Translations under genes and position numbers: made by a program
The notes under the pieces: model-generated
Told to the model about the DNA's origin: nothing
Database searches by the model: none
The model's input: the letters and a program-made list of their open reading frames with translations, nothing else
Part shown: positions 5,493 through 6,406 of the stretch, piece after piece
Layout: each line of letters begins with the position of its first letter
How positions within the stretch are numbered: the first letter of the stretch is position 1
Source: Rikenellaceae bacterium
Lineage (GTDB): Bacteria; Bacteroidota; Bacteroidia; Bacteroidales; UBA932
Direction of reading: 5' to 3'
Assembly: GCA_003520315.1 (NCBI GenBank)
Contig: DOVA01000066.1
Span: 1,630-8,035 of the forward strand
DNA: 6,406 bases

Positions 5493-6406
5493 ATGCTTTG
5501 TCGTACTTTTTGTAGTTTTTGCCTTGGCATAGAGGCTATTATAGTAGAGGTAGAAGTTGAGATAACTCAAGGCATCAGCTTTTTCCTTGTGGGACTACCT
5601 GACAATGCCGTAAGAGAGAGTCAGCAAAGAATTGAGGCTGCACTCGGAAGCATAGGTTGCCATCTTCCCGGTAAAAAAGTTATAATTAACCTTGCACCAG
5701 GAAATATTAGAAAAGAAGGAACTGGTTTTGATCTGGCAATTGCTGTTGGAATATTAGCTGCTTCGGGTCAATATGCGTTTAAATCACTATCAGACTGCGT
5801 AATAGTCGGAGAACTTTCACTTGACGGAACACTAAGACCGGTCCCGGGCGCTTTGCCTATAGCAATTTCTTGCAAACACGAAGGATTTAAATATTGCATA
5901 TTCCCCGAAGAATCTGCCTATGAAGCATCGGCAGTAGACGGAATTACAATATACGGAGCAAAAAATTTGCTTGAAACTGTAACACTTCTTTGTGGAGAGT
6001 CTTTTAAAGAGCCTGTTACTTATAACGATAAATCAGAAGAAAATATATGTAGTACAAAAGTCAATATTCCCGATTTTTCAGATATAAAGGGTCAAGAGAG
6101 TGCTAAAAGAGGACTTGAAATAGCAGCAAGTGGAGGACATAACATACTCCTTTGTGGAGCACCCGGTTCGGGCAAAAGTCTAATGGCCAAAGCACTTGCC
6201 GGCATACTTCCACCAATGAACAGAAATGAATCATTGGAAACAAGTATAGTATACTCAGTGGCGGGGAGCGGAAATTCATTTAACGGATTAATTAAAGAAC
6301 GTCCCTTCCGCTCCCCGCATCACTCCACATCATTATATGCCATGACAGGCGGAGGGGCTTCCGCCCAACCCGGAGAAGTGTCACTTGCTCACAATGGAGT
6401 ACTTTA
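5493..6406 (+). CDS. comM: ComM/YifB-family Mg-chelatase-like AAA+ ATPase (3' end off window)
   Basis: The first 304 codons of a gene usually about 510 codons long are present, with no internal stop. Residues 1-170 are the N-terminal ChlI-like Lon-protease-fold domain: the GISFFLVGLPDNAVRESQQR block at 27-46, GKKVIINLAPGNIRKEG at 60-76, then VGELSLDGTLRPVPGALP at 105-122. The AAA+ domain starts near 195 (FSDIKGQESAKRGLEIAASG), with Walker A GAPGSGKS at 222-229 and ERPFRSPHHSTS at 269-280. The window ends after SLAHNGVL, just before the expected Walker B (LFLDE). ComM of Vibrio is a hexameric helicase aiding branch migration during natural transformation; homologues are widespread in non-competent bacteria, where the role is less clear. 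The ATG at 5493 matches the usual family N-terminus (M-L-x-K/R-T), and the upstream is A-rich without Shine-Dalgarno. The N-terminus is unusual in having Cys at 3, 7 and 10. Confidence 0.95.
   Translation, partial: MLCRTFCSFCLGIEAIIVEVEVEITQGISFFLVGLPDNAVRESQQRIEAALGSIGCHLPGKKVIINLAPGNIRKEGTGFDLAIAVGILAASGQYAFKSLSDCVIVGELSLDGTLRPVPGALPIAISCKHEGFKYCIFPEESAYEASAVDGITIYGAKNLLETVTLLCGESFKEPVTYNDKSEENICSTKVNIPDFSDIKGQESAKRGLEIAASGGHNILLCGAPGSGKSLMAKALAGILPPMNRNESLETSIVYSVAGSGNSFNGLIKERPFRSPHHSTSLYAMTGGGASAQPGEVSLAHNGVL

Overview
The window is about 6.4 kb of moderately AT-rich bacterial DNA. It most likely comes from a member of the Bacteroidota, probably an uncultured Bacteroidales-type organism. 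The evidence is indirect: start codons are preceded by A-rich stretches rather than Shine-Dalgarno sequences, the left edge carries an RG-rich protein tail, and the first complete gene is an exported class-C beta-lactamase-like hydrolase of a kind common in that phylum. Nothing here fixes the genus. I see no mobile element, CRISPR array, tRNA or rRNA.

Layout, left to right. Positions 2-52 hold the last 16 codons of a rightward gene with an Arg/Gly-rich tail, probably an RNA-binding protein or DEAD-box helicase. A strong 12-bp hairpin at 74-108 follows and probably terminates it. Positions 133-1329 (+) encode a signal-peptide-bearing serine hydrolase with a full SxxK / YSxxN / HTG active-site set. 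It meets a leftward operon tail to tail, with an 11-bp overlap of the two coding regions.

The operon (- strand, 5373 to 1319) is aroB, then a fused aroD-aroA gene, then aroC. aroB and aroD-aroA overlap by 14 bp, and 22 bp separate aroD-aroA from aroC. Together they encode four of the seven shikimate-pathway steps: 3-dehydroquinate synthase (step 2), type I 3-dehydroquinate dehydratase (step 3), EPSP synthase (step 6) and chorismate synthase (step 7). DAHP synthase, shikimate dehydrogenase and shikimate kinase are not in the window and must be supplied from elsewhere.

The most unusual object is the 685-residue AroD-AroA fusion. It joins two non-consecutive steps and keeps every catalytic residue I could align in both halves. 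The linker contains an A7 run, and both alternative reading frames after it stop within a few codons.

A 119-bp AT-rich divergent spacer (5374-5492) separates aroB from a rightward comM/yifB-family Mg-chelatase-like AAA+ ATPase gene, which runs off the right edge just before its Walker B motif. The window is mainly core metabolism. I see no evidence for a novel defence or mobile system; the fused shikimate enzyme and the compact operon are the points worth following.
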